Positions 22,624 to 34,560 of a DNA stretch of 64,000 bases are shown here, piece after piece. Each line of letters starts with the position of its first letter. Positions within the stretch are counted from its first letter, which is position 1. A program made the translations under genes and the position numbers. The notes below the pieces were generated by a model that saw only the letters and a list, made by a program, of their open reading frames with translations, was not told the origin of the DNA and did not search any database. This DNA comes from Auricularia sp. M13 (taxonomy: Eukaryota > Basidiomycota > Agaricomycetes > Auriculariales > Auriculariaceae): assembly GCA_037042915.1 (NCBI GenBank), contig CM073201.1, positions 1,364,001 to 1,428,000 on the forward strand. Direction: 5' to 3'.

Positions 22624-24309
22624 ATGTCTAGCACGAGCGTCGTGCAGGCCACACCGGTTCGCGCTGGCCAAAAGCGCAAGAGGGCTGATACGCTCATTAT
22701 CTACGGCTCCACGGACGAGGCTGGGACTGCGGCGGAAGAGACTGACGCAGACGTGCCCGAGAGCCCAGTCGCCGGACCCTCCACGCTCAAGCCAAGGCGG
22801 TACAAATGCACGTACAGCGGGTGCTCCAAAGCGTATACAAAGCCCTCGCGCCTGGACGAGCACTTGCGCTCGCACACAGGCGAGGTGCGCTGCTGTCCTG
22901 CTTTGCGGGAATTTTTTGCTGACATTTGACCAGCGCCCGTTCAAGTGCGCACAATGTTCCAAAGCCTATCTGCGCGAAAGCCATCTACACGCGCATCTCC
23001 GAACGCACATGGACGCGTCCGAGAAGAGATATATGTGCGATGTGGAAGCGTGCGGCAAGGCGTTTTGGACGGCGCAACAGTTGAAGGTGCACGCGCAAGT
23101 CCACCAAGGCGTGAAGCCTTTCATCGTGCGTATTCATTCCGTGGCTCCTATATATTCTAATAGTCTCTCCAGTGCACCGTCGCAGACTGCGATGCGAAGT
23201 TCGCGAAGCACCACCAGCTGCGCGCGCATGTGGCTGAGGCACATTGCCCGCCCGGGACAAAACCATTCCGCTGCGAACACGACGCATGCGACAAGTCCTT
23301 CAGCACAAACCAGAAACTCACCGCGCACGCCAAGACGCATGAAGGTTCGCTCTCATCTATCATTTCCTGCGTCCCCAGCCTGACGACCGTGACCCAGCGA
23401 AACGGTATGTCTGCCTACAGCCGAGCTGTACGGCGAACGGCGCCGCGCCGCCGGTTTTCGCGAAGTGGACGGCGCTCCAGCAGCACATGCGCGCCATTCA
23501 CCCGCCCACGTGCCCGCATGCGGCGTGCGGCGGTCGCATATTCGCGTCGCAGGCCAACCTGCGCGCTCACCTGGCGCTGCATAACGCGCGCAAGCTCGAA
23601 GACGCGCTGCAACGCGAAGTCGACGATGCAGCCGCCGACTCGGACGACGGCGAACCCCCGCGAAAGCGGCGTCGCTGCGAGGACGTCGTCGGCCGCCACT
23701 GGGAATGCAATGCCGAAGGCTGCGACAAGGCGTTCAAGTCGGTACGTCCAGACGAACTCTCCCGTCATTGCGCCTGACATCCCATAGAAAAAGGCACTCG
23801 ACACGCACGTGAAGGTCAATCATCTGAACCGCCGCGACTTTGTCTGCACCGTAGCGGCGTGCGGCCGCGCATTCGGGTACAAACACCTGCTGCAGCGACA
23901 CATGCTCAAAGTACACACAGCGGACGCCCGCTCGTCCAGCTCGGACACCGACGTGGGCACCGAAGCAGAGGCTGAGGCAGACCCGATCTCCGCCATCGAC
24001 TTCATCACGGGGAAACACTATCTGCAGCGGAACGAGCAGAAGCGGCAGCAGGGCCAGACACTCGTGGCGTGTCCCTATCCTGCGCATTTCCGCCGCCACC
24101 AGCCCCAGCCGGAGCACCAGGAGCACACGGCCGCCTGCCGGTTTGTGTTCAGTCGCGCGTACGACTTGCGGCGCCACCTCAAGGCGGCACATGGCGAGGA
24201 GTGGGAGAAGGACGAGGTCGATGCGTGGGTACGCAGGCGCAAGAAGGAACTCGGCGCCGCGGCCAGCGACGCAACCGAAGCGACCCCTTCAAATGATGCG
24301 GCACACTAA
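22624..24309 (+). CDS. Transcription factor IIIA, C2H2 zinc fingers
   Basis: TFIIIA binds the internal control region of 5S rRNA genes and starts assembly of the RNA polymerase III complex. I count nine standard fingers plus a tenth divergent one. The first is KCTYSGCSKAYTKPSRLDEH and the second KCAQCSKAYLRESHLHAH. The third begins MCDVEACGKAFWTAQQLKVH, the fifth CEHDACDKSFSTNQKLTAH, and the ninth CTVAACGRAFGYKHLLQRH. Finger 6 has an enlarged Cys-Cys loop, and an acidic linker with PPRKRRR separates fingers 7 and 8. RRDFVCTVAACGRAFGYKHL is the hallmark of fungal TFIIIA. A long insertion sits between finger 9 and the last C/H cluster, as in yeast TFIIIA. About five introns. The ATG at 22624 is used; upstream codons in frame are not ATG. 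Confidence 0.9.
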
Positions 24310-25397
24310 CCATCCAAACATCTACATATACATATCCGTGCATGCTATTCGAGACATACGCACCTGCCTGCGCCCTCCGCCGTTTTGAAATGTGTTCGGG
24401 TGCCATGCCTACCACGTTGCGTCCAGCCGTCTAGGTAGTGCAAAAAAGTTGCAAGTGTATTCTGACAAGGCACAGGGGGGACCGACATGACGCGTTCGTA
24501 ACAGATAGAGGGGCATGACTGTTGTGTAGGGGCTTTGGGCTTGGGGTGGTGAACGAGTCCAGAGTGCAGGTCCCGCAATTGAGTACTTGAGTACTTGGGG
24601 GCGATTTGTGTGTGTTGTCAGAATTTGGGGGAGCGAGATAGCGAGTGTGGGTTTTGAAGGATATGGAAAAGGCGGGGAGCAAGGGGGTTGGGGAAGGAGA
24701 AGAGAAAAAAAAAGAAGAGGGGCGGGAGGGTGTACATATTATACTCCTGTTTCCGAAATTGAGTTAGATTCCAACGTTCCTTCGACATGGAACGCCCGCC
24801 GCGATATGGCGATGAGACCGATTGATGATGATGACCGATATGGCACAGGACGCGCAGGGGTTGCGCCTGGGGTGCAGAGGTGCGGCGCGGGGCTGCCTGC
24901 GCTGGCAGAGGCAGATATTGACAGTGGGATACTACGTTGCGCGGGGGCCCTGCCCGCGCGACCGAGATGCCGGATTGATTTCCAAGAGAGCAAGCTGAGA
25001 GGAGAGGGGACGCGAACGAGCTGATTGCGCGAGTTCGGCGGGCCAGGACGTGTGTTCCATGTGCGACGTCCTTACAGTAAGAATTTCGCCCGCCGAATCG
25101 TTGCGGCGCCCTTTCCATCTCAGGCGACGCGGCGGCCTTGCCTGTCGCAAGACCGCGGTGTTGGTTGTTGTGTCGTTCGCGTAAGGGTCATGTCGAGTCT
25201 AATAACCATATGGTCGGGTGGGAACACCGTAGGATCCCACGCGATGGGGGGTATTCCATGTTGTTGACGAAAAAGGCGGGCACGATGCGGGCCCGCTGGT
25301 GGTCAGGTATGCAATTGTATTATTTCGCCGTCTCCGTCCGCGCAGCGTACGAGCTAGCCGCGGAACGGGTCTTCAGACGGATCCACTGACCGGGCGG
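24310..25397. other. Convergent intergenic region, 1.1 kb
   Basis: No gene was recognised between the ends of the TFIIIA gene (+) and the unknown gene at 25398 (-). A short direct repeat GAGTACTTGAGTACTT lies near 24579. A purine-rich run (G and A only for about 60 bases) lies near 24660-24730. Open frames here are short and not protein-like. Confidence 0.55.
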
Positions 25398-27015
25398 TCA
25401 GTCTCCAGCTAGTTGGCATTTGGTGAGTAGCCCAGACGCACCATCAAAGAGGCCGCTCACAGCGCTGTCCGCCCGCGGGGGGAAGGCATCCTCTGGCCTG
25501 CGGACGACATGTGCGCCCTTGAAGTGCTGCGCTGCAGCCACCTCCGACTTGCCCTTCTTCGGGGAGCGAGAGGAGAGCTTTGTTGGAGGTATGGTCCGCA
25601 GTGGCCGCTTGAGCTTCTTCTGCTGTTGTTGCTGCTGCTCCGCGGCAACAGCGGGATGATGCGACTCGCGATCGCGCGGCGGGAGTCCAAAGAAGGAGCG
25701 CCAGAACGCTGCGATGAGACCCTGGCGGCGGAAAGTTGCCATCAGTAATTGCGGGGAAAAAAGGGAAGCGCATGGCAGCAGGGAGGGCGGGTAGAAATAG
25801 GACTGACGGGAGGAGCCTCCTTGCCAGACGCATCCTCGTCTGCGTTCGAGTCCATCTCAAACACGCTGACTTCCGGCACCTCATGGTGCTGCGTGCCCAT
25901 CGCGAGCGGAGGCGCAGGGGTCGACCCTTTGACAGCACTCGAGAAGTGCACGGTGGGAGCCGTCCGCGATGTCCGGCGGGGGCCTTGGCTGGCAAAGAAG
26001 GGCGAACCGCGATGGGATGCATTGGCGAGTTTCGTGCGCAACGACGACCTGGGCTGCCAAACGTTCGAGGGTCGTAAGTGCGGTGCGCGGGCAGGCAGAG
26101 GGGCGGGCGCCACGTGGCGCAGACAGACCTTGCGGATGAGGGGCGTGTGTTCGGAGTCGGTGCTCGGACGGCCGATGTCCTCGTTGGCGGCGTCTGGGTT
26201 GTGATCCTCCGAGACGGCGCGCCTGAGCGGCGTGTCCTCGTCGTGTTCGAAGCGGTGCGCGTGCTGTTCGGCATTTGACCTTCCGAAAGCGAACAGGTCG
26301 AGCAGACGCCAGGACCGAGTCTAAAGGCGAATTTTGCAATGCCAAAAAAACAAAGCAAAGGGAGGGGAAAAAAAGAATACATGTGTTCAAAACGACTGCG
26401 GGCTGTCTGTGCGGACTGGGTGTACCTTGTTGGGGAGCGGGGGCCCGGTGTGGTCGTGCAGGGCCGAGCGGCTGCGGGAGAACCAGTCGAGCGAGATGGC
26501 CGAGCGCTTCTTGCCCTTGTTAGCCATGCGCGTGAAGAGGGCGGAGTGGGCCTCGGAGGTGCCTGCGACGGAGTCGTCTGCGAGGTCGGGCCAGACGTCG
26601 GACTTGCGCTCGCGGCCGTCGCGGATTTCGAAGCGCATGAGCTGGCCTTCGCGCATGCGGTCCTCGAAGAACTGCTTGACGAGGACGGACTGGAGACTGC
26701 CGTCGTCCTTCCAGAAGCGCACTTTGGAGAATGTGCCGCTGTCGGCCGGGTTCTCTACGTAGATGCGCAGGTTGACGGAGCGCAGCTTGAGCGTTGCGAG
26801 CTCGAGGATGCGGGCGAGCGAGGCGTAGTCGAGCGACTCGACCTCTGCGGGCGAGATGGAGAAAGCGCGCGTCCAGCCATGACGTCTGGTTGCGGCGGGG
26901 TCAGCGCCAGGATACAAAGGGGGGGGTCTTTCTCTTACATCGCGGTGCAGTTGAGATAGCCGTCGAGATGGCCGTCGTGCCTGTGGACGAGGCTGGTGGC
27001 AGAGAGAGAGGACAT
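25398..27015 (-). CDS. Unrecognised protein, polybasic and low-complexity
   Basis: I do not recognise this family. Spliced exons read MSSLSATSLVHRHDGHLDGY, then a compact exon (about 25-150) with HGWTRAFSISPAEVESLDYA, LRIYVENPADSGTFSKVRFW and QLMRFEIRDGRERKSDVWPD. That part looks folded, alpha/beta, with a basic turn at MANKGKKRSAISLDWFSRS. An acidic exon (HRFEHDEDTPLRRAVSEDHN), a Ser/Pro-rich exon and a last exon follow. The last exon opens LIAAFWRSFFGLPPRDRES and contains a poly-Gln run and a KKLKRPLRTIPPTK basic patch. Five exons with conventional introns fit. The start at 27015 lies 92 bp from the divergent PIG-U start. Function is unknown; the compact second exon is the part to search. 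Confidence 0.6.
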
Positions 27016-27107
27016 TGGACCTAACAAAGGAACGAAAGAAACGGAAACATGGAGGGGATAACGAGGAAACGATGCTGCCGCGCCCTTTTCCAGCCCCGCT
27101 CCCTCTA

Positions 27108-28752
27108 ATGTCCGTCTTCGTCCGTCCGCCGGCCGCGACCAGCCTGAGCCTGTCCTCGCTGGCCGCGCTCAGGCTGCTGCTCGCGCTCGCGCCGCCGCCA
27201 GATCTGTCGCAGTTCGTGCACCAGCTCGCGACGCCGCTCACCGCCTTCCCGCGCCGTGCGTGCCACGCGCCACTCGCGCCATGCCAGACTCACGTTGGCC
27301 CAGTCCAGGAGGGCGTCTTTCTCTTCCGCAACGCCATCCATCCCTACGCCGGCGGCCCCTTCAGACACGCGAGTCGCTCACGGCTCTCACACCCAGCCTC
27401 TGACGCGCGCCGCAGTCGCCCATAACGCTCCTGCTCTTCTCCACCGTCCTCCCAGCCACTTTTCCGCTGCTATGGGCCGCTGCAGACGTCCTGGGCGCAT
27501 GGGCATTCGTGCAGATATTCCGCCTGCGCAGCGGCACCATCGACGCGTCGCGCGAGCGCATCATCGCTGCATGGTACGTGTCCGACGCGTTCCGATTGCT
27601 CAGCACGCCAACACGCCCAGCTATCTCTTCAACCCATATACGCTCCTGTGCACATTAGCACAGTCGACCTCGACCTTCGATAACGCGCTTTACGCGCTTG
27701 CGCTGCTGTTTGCGTGCTCTAGTGCGCATATCCGCCGTTCCCTCTACGCAGCACCTCATTTGCACTAAGAACGACCGTCCAAGGCCATGTTCTGCCTCGC
27801 ACTACTCACCACATCGTCCCTACAATCTATACTCTTCCTCCCGCCGCTCACTATGCTCCTGCTGTCTTCGCCGCGATCGGGGCTCGCATACCCACAGCCC
27901 TTCAGCGCCTCCAAGGCAGGCGCCATCCCCATCGTGCTCAGATACGCGCTGTATCTTGCAGCACTTGCCTGTATATCGACCGTCGTGGTGGGCGATTGGT
28001 CATGGGTCGGGAGGACATGGGGCGCGACGTAGGCTACCGTCTTTCCCCGTTCATACCATCCCCTTCTGAAGTGCGGCTTTCTGTCAGGTTGACGCTTCCA
28101 GACGTGACACCCAATCCCGGATTGTGGTGGTACTTCTTTACTGAAATGTTCGACCACTTCCGCCCATTCTTCCTCATGGTCTTCTCCGTGCGTCCCCCTT
28201 CCGCTGTCGCCTTCTCACTCACAAGCGCGTATGCAGGTGCATCTCGTCATCTACGTGGCGCCGATATGCCTAAAGTTCCAGTACGTCTCAGACAACTTGC
28301 TTATTTCCTCGGAGATTCACACCAGCGTCCCCCCACAACAGACACGATCCCCTATTCGCCACCTTCCTCCTGCAAGGAATCATCGCGACCTTCAAAAGCT
28401 ACCCTTCGCTCGCCGACCCAGGGCTCTTCATCAACAGCATCGCGCTCTTCCCCGAAATATTCCCCTGTGCGCACATACCCTCCCCCCTCCGCCGCCCAGA
28501 CTGACAATCACGCGTTTCGCAGACCTGCGACATCCGCTCGTAACGGTCATGCTGCACCTCTACTCCGCGTCGCTGCTCGTGCTCTTCCACAACCTCTGGC
28601 TCGTCCAGGGCACCGGCAACGCCAACTTCTACTACGCCTCGACCATGGTCTTCGGCCTCGCGAACGGCTTCGCGCTGACGGATTGCATGTGGGCCGGCCT
28701 GCGGACAGCGTTTGGGAAGGTGCCCGATGGATGGGAGGTCACTCAGACTTAG
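27108..28752 (+). CDS. GPI transamidase subunit PIG-U (Cdc91/Gab1)
   Basis: PIG-U is a polytopic ER protein of the GPI transamidase complex, which attaches GPI anchors to secretory proteins. Exon 1 starts [20 protein letters not shown]. Splicing joins it to [20 protein letters not shown], the conserved family entry, then to a helix [20 protein letters not shown]. The next diagnostic piece is [20 protein letters not shown]. Later exons give [20 protein letters not shown] and [14 protein letters not shown]. The end reads [20 protein letters not shown] followed by [20 protein letters not shown]. Eight or more membrane helices fit. About nine introns. It shares a 92 bp promoter with the unknown gene to its left. 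The symbol is left blank because fungal naming differs. Confidence 0.92.
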
Positions 28753-29077
28753 GTCTTACTGTATGTAGAGTTGTACTACATTGATTTGCAACCAGCAAAA
28801 GACTGCGACTCAGTTGCCCAAACACAAGACATGGAGATCAAAACCGTCGGCATGCTGTGAACTTTATAATCAAGAATGGACTCCGAAACGCTCAAGCGTC
28901 GAATGCAAAGCAAAGCTAGAAAGCGAGTATTTTACGTCCAACTCCTAGCCCTGGGCTTGTCAATTGCTGCATAAGTTCAATGCAAGTCTTTTGGGAGGCT
29001 ACATAGGGTGCGGCACATGGAGGACGGGCAGGCATGGAGTGTCATGGGAGCTGCAGCACGGCGCGTAAGACTATTCT
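28753..29077. other. Convergent 3' intergenic region
   Basis: These 325 bp lie between the PIG-U stop (+) and the S23 stop (-). The stretch is AT-richer than its neighbours and fits two 3' UTRs. No gene was recognised. Confidence 0.55.
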
Positions 29078-29731
29078 TTACGAACGCGGCTTCTCCTGTA
29101 GCGCACATATTAGCAACGACAGATACGCCAGGAATGGTAGCTGATCTTGCCTTCTTCTCCTTCCACAATGCGAGCAGGCCGACGCCGGATACCTTGACGA
29201 CCTTGAAGCGCACACCGGGAATATCACCCTTGGCCTTGCCGCGGCGACCGAAACCGGAGATGAGCACCTCGTCGTTCTCGTCGACGAAGTTCAAGCAGCC
29301 GTCATTCTGGACCAACGCTCAGTTGCAGTTATGATTATCCAGGATGGACAGCAGGACGCACGGGGACGAAGGCCGTGACCTTCTTGCCGTTCTTGATGAG
29401 CTGCACGCGCACGCACTTCCGGATGGCCGAGTTGGGCTGCTTCGCCTCGACGCCGACCTTCTCGAGGACGATGCCCTTGGCGTGCGACGACCCACCGGTG
29501 GGCGACGTCTTGTACACGTTGCCGAGCGCGCGCTTCTTGTACGCCTTGTCGGCCTGCAATACGAGTCAGCCACCTCCTCCCTCACAACAAAACCGTAACG
29601 CACCCAGCGGTTCTCGCGCCGCGTCGTCCGCAATTTTCTGGCGGCCTGCAGACCGCGGGGCTTGTTTGCTGCGCGCGAGTCAGTCACCGAGCAGCAATTG
29701 TGTGTGCCGCGCGCGCAGACGTACAACCCAT
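29078..29731 (-). CDS. RPS23: 40S ribosomal protein S23 (uS12)
   Basis: This decoding-centre protein of the small ribosomal subunit splices to [20 protein letters not shown] and on through [20 protein letters not shown]. Next come [75 protein letters not shown] and [13 protein letters not shown] contains the proline known to be hydroxylated by OGFOD1/Ofd1-type enzymes in other eukaryotes. Exon 1 is only seven bases long (ATGGGTT) before a GTACGT donor. The last intron (29096-29150) begins with GC rather than GT; without its removal the universal EKPRS end is lost. Length near 145 residues is normal. High expression is expected. Confidence 0.96.
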
Positions 29732-30242
29732 GATGTGGCGAGGGTGGAGAGAAGGGAGACGAGAGGAAGAGAGACGGGTTGTACCGGCGTATTTGCCTCC
29801 GGTTGGATCAAGGCGAACTGTACAGCCGATTAGACTTTGCGCCCATTGTGAGATCGACTTTCCAACGTGACTCGTGCACCTGGCTCACTCACTCGTATTC
29901 TTGTTCGAAAGAACAACTTACATGGCTTCCGTAGATTGCGTGGCTCGAAATCATGCACGAGCGACCATCCTTGAGTCAGATCGTTTCTTTCCGTCAGGAC
30001 AGACTCGACAGACCTCCCCAGCACCCCGAGGCCTTGGTCGTCGGTATTCTTAGCCCACGACGCAGCAAGCCTTAGATTTACCTGCCCTTCAGATACCCAG
30101 AGAAAGAAGACAAGGGTATGACATGAATGTGTATGTAGATCAATCTAGATATGCGACGCGAGCAACAGCATGACAGCAGAGCAATATGATACAAGTATTA
30201 ACACCAAGAAATGCCCAGTGCAAAGATAGATTCCGCAAAGGC
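29732..30242. other. Intergenic region, S23 promoter
   Basis: These 511 bp lie between two tandem minus-strand genes and should contain the promoter and 5' UTR of the ribosomal protein gene, plus the 3' UTR of the SNF2 gene. No coding frame was recognised and no specific ribosomal-protein promoter element was identified. Confidence 0.5.
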
Positions 30243-33200
30243 TTACTCCATCTCCAGAACCTCCCTCGCCTTTGCCCACTCGGCTTCCCACCCGCGCAAG
30301 AATTCCGGCTTCTCTCTGAAAACCTCGAGACATTCGGGACACTCGATGAAGAAAGCGTTTGCACGCTCAGGGTACCCAAGCATTTCGCTGCAATGCATGA
30401 TCAATCCTGAAAACTGCGATCTGAAAACGATACGCACAATTCTGGAATGCTGTCGCCCACGGGCTCCCACGTGGTACGAGGAGGTAAGCAGGTTTCGCAG
30501 AAGGCGACCGGGCACGTGCGGCACCTTAGCATGTCAGCACAGGCGTAGTTGAACGAGGACGCAAGGATGTACCGGAACAACATCCCTCCTGCCTCCGCAG
30601 TGTCCTTGCCGCACTCTCTACATCTATGTTGAGGGCAGGACATAGGCTTACTCCACTTCAGAGCCGACTTAGGGGCGCCCGCGCACGTCGGATGGAAGAC
30701 TGAACAGCGGGTCAGCCTATATCATCGGGGCGTATTCGACATACCTCTCGGGCACACATTGCAGATGATGGCCGGGCCATCGTAGTAGCCACGGCATACG
30801 ATGCAATAGTCCTCGCTGCCAAACTTGGGGCCCTTGGGTCCCTTCTTCCCGACGGGCGCAGCCGGTGCCTTCACTTCGCGTTCCATGACCTCAGCAAGCT
30901 CTTCCAGAGACGAGGGTTCCGCGTCGGAGCGCTTGTGAACTTTGCCCTCGAACAGCCGCGACTGGACTTGCGTGACACCCTGCAGCAGCCGACGCTCCTC
31001 TTCCTTGACCCGGTCCTCGAGACTGGCGTCCATCTGCTCTCCAACCTCGCGCTTCAGCAGGTCCCGCCGCATCTTGGCCGTTTCCTCGCTCTTCGCGAGA
31101 ATCTCCGCGAGAGTCGAGTTGACAAATGCCTTGTACTCCTGCTGGGGCGCACGGTCCCCAGGAGAATGACGAACAGCGCCGAGACCGAAGAAAAGGATTG
31201 AGAGGAGGTCCTTCTCCTCGGGCTTCTTGTACTCCTTCGTCGCGGACATGCCGCTGTTCAGCTTGTATGATAGATAGAGCTTCTTCTGCAAACGTTCAAG
31301 CATCTGGTCTTCGACGCTTTCCTCGCAAATCAAACGGTAGACCTAGTGGAAACTCTGAGTTGGTAGCCTGTTGTCCGAGAGACGTATCTACCTGAACTGT
31401 CTTGGTTTGGCCAATACGGTGCGCGCGAGCGATCGCTTGAAGGTCGTCTTGAGGGTTCCAGGAACTATCAAGTAAAACAACTGCGCAACATTGAGTACGC
31501 ATGTAGTATGTCGGTGACTCCTATACATACCATGTGTGGCTTTCGTCAGGGTGATACCTTGCCCGCCGGTCTTGGTCGATATGATGTAAACTTCGTAGAA
31601 AGTTTCGTCCTCTTGAAATAAGCGGATGTCCAGCGCACGCCGCACACGGTTGGTTTGTCCGTGCAGAGTCGCATACTTGACCTTCTTCATCTGGCAAAGA
31701 TCTTCGAGCAGATGCACGGCGTCCGTAAATTGCTGCATCAAGGCGTATGAGTGCCACGACGGACCAGGATGCTCTCGCACATACACTAAAGATGAGTACG
31801 CGTTCGCCCTTGGGGAGCGCGTCATCGAGAAGCTTCTCCAAGAACACGAACTTTGAGGACGCCCGGATGACGGTGGACGAAATATCGTCTGGCTCAATTT
31901 CTGGCATCATGTAAGGGCTGCAGATGACCATGAGTTTTTTATTAGTTTCATTCAAGGACAAGTTGACGAGGTCGACGAACTGGTCGCAAACTTTTCGAAG
32001 CTGCATCAGCAGGTTTTGCTAGATGCTACGTCAATCGACGCATGTAGAATGTGGCAACGGTGCTCACCAGTTTCTTCCATTGCCAGGGGATGTTCTTGAA
32101 TTTCTTGCTCACAGCAGCGTGAACGGCATCGCGGACAGCAGACCTGTCCATGTCGCCTTCCAGGTCAACTTCCACGTCCATCCCCTTGAGGAGAACGTAG
32201 TAGCATCGTCGTTGCAAATCGCTGAGGGGCAAGAACACGGTGCGCTCCTCTTTCGGCGGCACGGTGAGTTCGACATCGGCCTTTGTCCTCCGCAACATGA
32301 TAAGCTTCAGAAATTTCTGCGACGCTTCGATCATGCCCAAGTCGTATTGCCCCTTGTTGAGCATGAATGCCTGTTCAAATCTCGCGGCCGTCGCGTCGGT
32401 GAAGATGAGGGGGTGGAGCCAATGAAGCAGACTCCATAGTTCCTGCCGACGACATAAGCTCTTCTAATTCACGACTCGAGCGTATGCGCACCAGGAGCTT
32501 ATTTTGGACAGCGGTTCCACTCAAAACTGGCAATGTATGAGCCAGGTTATATAAGAGATAGAATGCCCATACGCAGGCGACGCTGCGAGGACCAATTCTG
32601 CAGCTTATGCGAAACATTGGCTTCACTGTTCTTGATGCGATGCCTATAACTTCATCAGCAGCAAAGACTTGGACTTTCATGTGGTCCAAATTCACCCTTC
32701 GTCAAGAACAAGGTAACTAAAGCGGTCATGTGAGTAGACGGTCTACACGGGTGGGCTCATGCTTGTCGACTTACTTCCATCGACGTTTCGTTAGCCACCC
32801 ATGTTCGGCCTTCATGCCTAGAGCGCCGATTGAGACTGAGGCAGACACCCAGGAGATGCCTCACATTCATAATTGGTAACGAGAATGTGGCAAGATTGCC
32901 AGTTGAAGTTCATTTTAATTTCCTCTCGCTCCTTCGCGACGCCATTAAACTGGACAATCTGGTGTACTGCGTTGGCGGGGCATCGCATGTGCTGAAGTGA
33001 ACATCTACCTTGAATGATGGTAGCCAGCGCTTGGTTTCCTATGGTAGGAGAGCGCTCAGTCCGCAGGTTGCGCATAAATGCCCAGACCGAAAGCTCACAT
33101 CCATCCAATTAGGCAATACGGAGAGTGGGCACACGATTAGGTGAGGAAGATTGTTCTCTGTCACGAAGTAAATGGCAAGAAAACACGTGAAATGTGAATT

Positions 33201-33970
33201 AATGCTCACCGGGCTCATGTTCGCGGATGTACGCGAAGAGCGCCAGTGTCTGGTGCGGTGTCAGTATGCATTCTAGAAGGCCATGTCGAAGTAAGAGGCA
33301 CCTGCAACGTCTTGCCGAGACCCATCCTGAAGAGACAGGTGAGCTCACGCTTAGGCTATGCGCGGTACGCACTCGTCGCCGAGAATGCCATTGATGTTAT
33401 TACGGTGCCAGTACACGAGGTGCGAGAGACCTTCCAACTGAGAAATTCAGTCAGCACAATGTGTTGTTTCCGACAGAGATTTTCACTTGATAGTCTTTCA
33501 TTTTCCCATTCTTGATGAGCTCGGGCTGCTGAGTGATGTGCTCGAATGGCACGGTCGTCGCGGGCCCGGTGCCGCTCATCTTGGCCTCGAGACTAGCAAA
33601 GAAGTGCGAATTGGCTGGGAGGAGCGCCTGAATCTCTGCCTTGTGCTCAAGATAGAACCTATTGCGAGCAATTTCAGCGCTCGACATTGACTTGGGCTTG
33701 GGCGGCGCCGTTTTCTGCCACAGTGGTCGTCAGCAGTGTCGTATCAGAGGCACTCACACGCCGTACCGCAGTGATGGGCACGTTCTCATCTTGGAACGCG
33801 TTGTGATAGAGGTCTACGGCGCGTCGCTTCGCCTTCGTGTCCTCGAACTCGTCCTCGTCGATGTTCGAGGCCTTGCGCTTGAGCGCCAGCCGCCCCGAGT
33901 CGTCGTCAGATTCCACTACGGCCTCTTTCACGCGTAAGAGTTGCGCGGCGTTGCCTTGAAATGTGCTCAT
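30243..33970 (-). CDS. SNF2-family ATPase with C-terminal PHD/RING-like cysteines
   Basis: This nuclear DNA-translocating ATPase is likely a nucleosome remodeller. The N-terminus ([20 protein letters not shown]) is acidic and basic. The helicase part starts at [20 protein letters not shown]. It shows Walker [12 protein letters not shown] (split by an intron), [12 protein letters not shown]-type sequence, the [16 protein letters not shown] box, [71 protein letters not shown] and [17 protein letters not shown]. After a coiled region comes [20 protein letters not shown], continuing [29 protein letters not shown] and [20 protein letters not shown]: a PHD finger followed by a second Cys/His cluster. 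A SNF2 motor with a C-terminal PHD is not the classical ISWI or CHD layout. About 14 introns. Confidence 0.88.
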
Positions 33971-34560
33971 GGGTGCGAGGGCCAAGGGTTGGTGATAGCA
34001 AGAGAGCTGAAGAGGAAGACTCGGTCCGGCGCGTCTGTCAACTCCGACAGTCGGCGCGACACACCGCGACATGGCATCGAAGCTAGAAATTCCTTCTACA
34101 AACGCTCCGAACAGAATATGAGATTGACTTTTCTAGGTGGCACACGCGGTTGAGAGTCATGAAGTGATATATTAGCATAGTCTTGGGCTGCTCAGAGCGC
34201 GTCCGCCAGCCTGTCCACTGGTACCAATCGCGACAGACTGTAACGGGCGCGACATTGACTCGACTTCCACAAATGCTCCGTGCTGTGTAAATGGTTAGGC
34301 TTTCACGTCGCATACGCCGTCGAAAGTTAAGAGGCATGACGTGAAGCCGCTCCATGCGCGACAGCCTGTCTATCGCGACGGACTGCGACTGGGCGCGCGT
34401 GGCGACATTGCGTCGAAACAAGAGCTTTCTTCGGAAGGGGGCCATGGTGAATTCGTGGCACACGCCGTCGAGAGTCGTAAAGGGATATATTAATGTAGCA
34501 AGAGTAACAGCGCTCGCGGAGGGCAACGTCCAGCCTGCAACAGTCAAGCGAGCCGAGTCT
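33971..34560. other. Intergenic region with three-copy degenerate repeat
   Basis: These 590 bp hold the SNF2 promoter and the V-ATPase c'' 3' UTR (both genes on minus). Most of the stretch is taken up by the repeat listed at 34030-34556. Two copies contain GATATATTA, which on the minus strand could act as an A/T-rich core-promoter element for the SNF2 gene. Confidence 0.6.
34030..34556. repeat. Degenerate tandem repeat, three units of about 150-183 bp
   Basis: Unit landmarks CGACAT(T/G)G recur at 34067, 34250 and 34403. A second landmark, GGCACACGC-GT-GAGAGTC, is followed by GATATATTA in the first and third units, with a weaker match (GCATACGCCGTCGAAAGTTA) in the second. A third landmark, CAGCCTGTC/CAGCCTGCA, closes each unit. 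Spacings between units are 183 and 153 bp, both multiples of three. By eye, similarity in the best 44-base block of units 1 and 3 is roughly 80 percent. The family is not one I recognise. Confidence 0.6.

Noticed and set aside
24310-25397. A gene on either strand between TFIIIA and the unknown gene
   Set aside because: Frames are short, purine- or Gly/Arg-biased, and no exon chain with conserved motifs could be built.
34083-34560. A separate repeat-protein gene downstream of the V-ATPase stop
   Set aside because: No independent ATG context or introns fit. The frame is better described as a read-through frame of the c'' gene, reported as a finding only.
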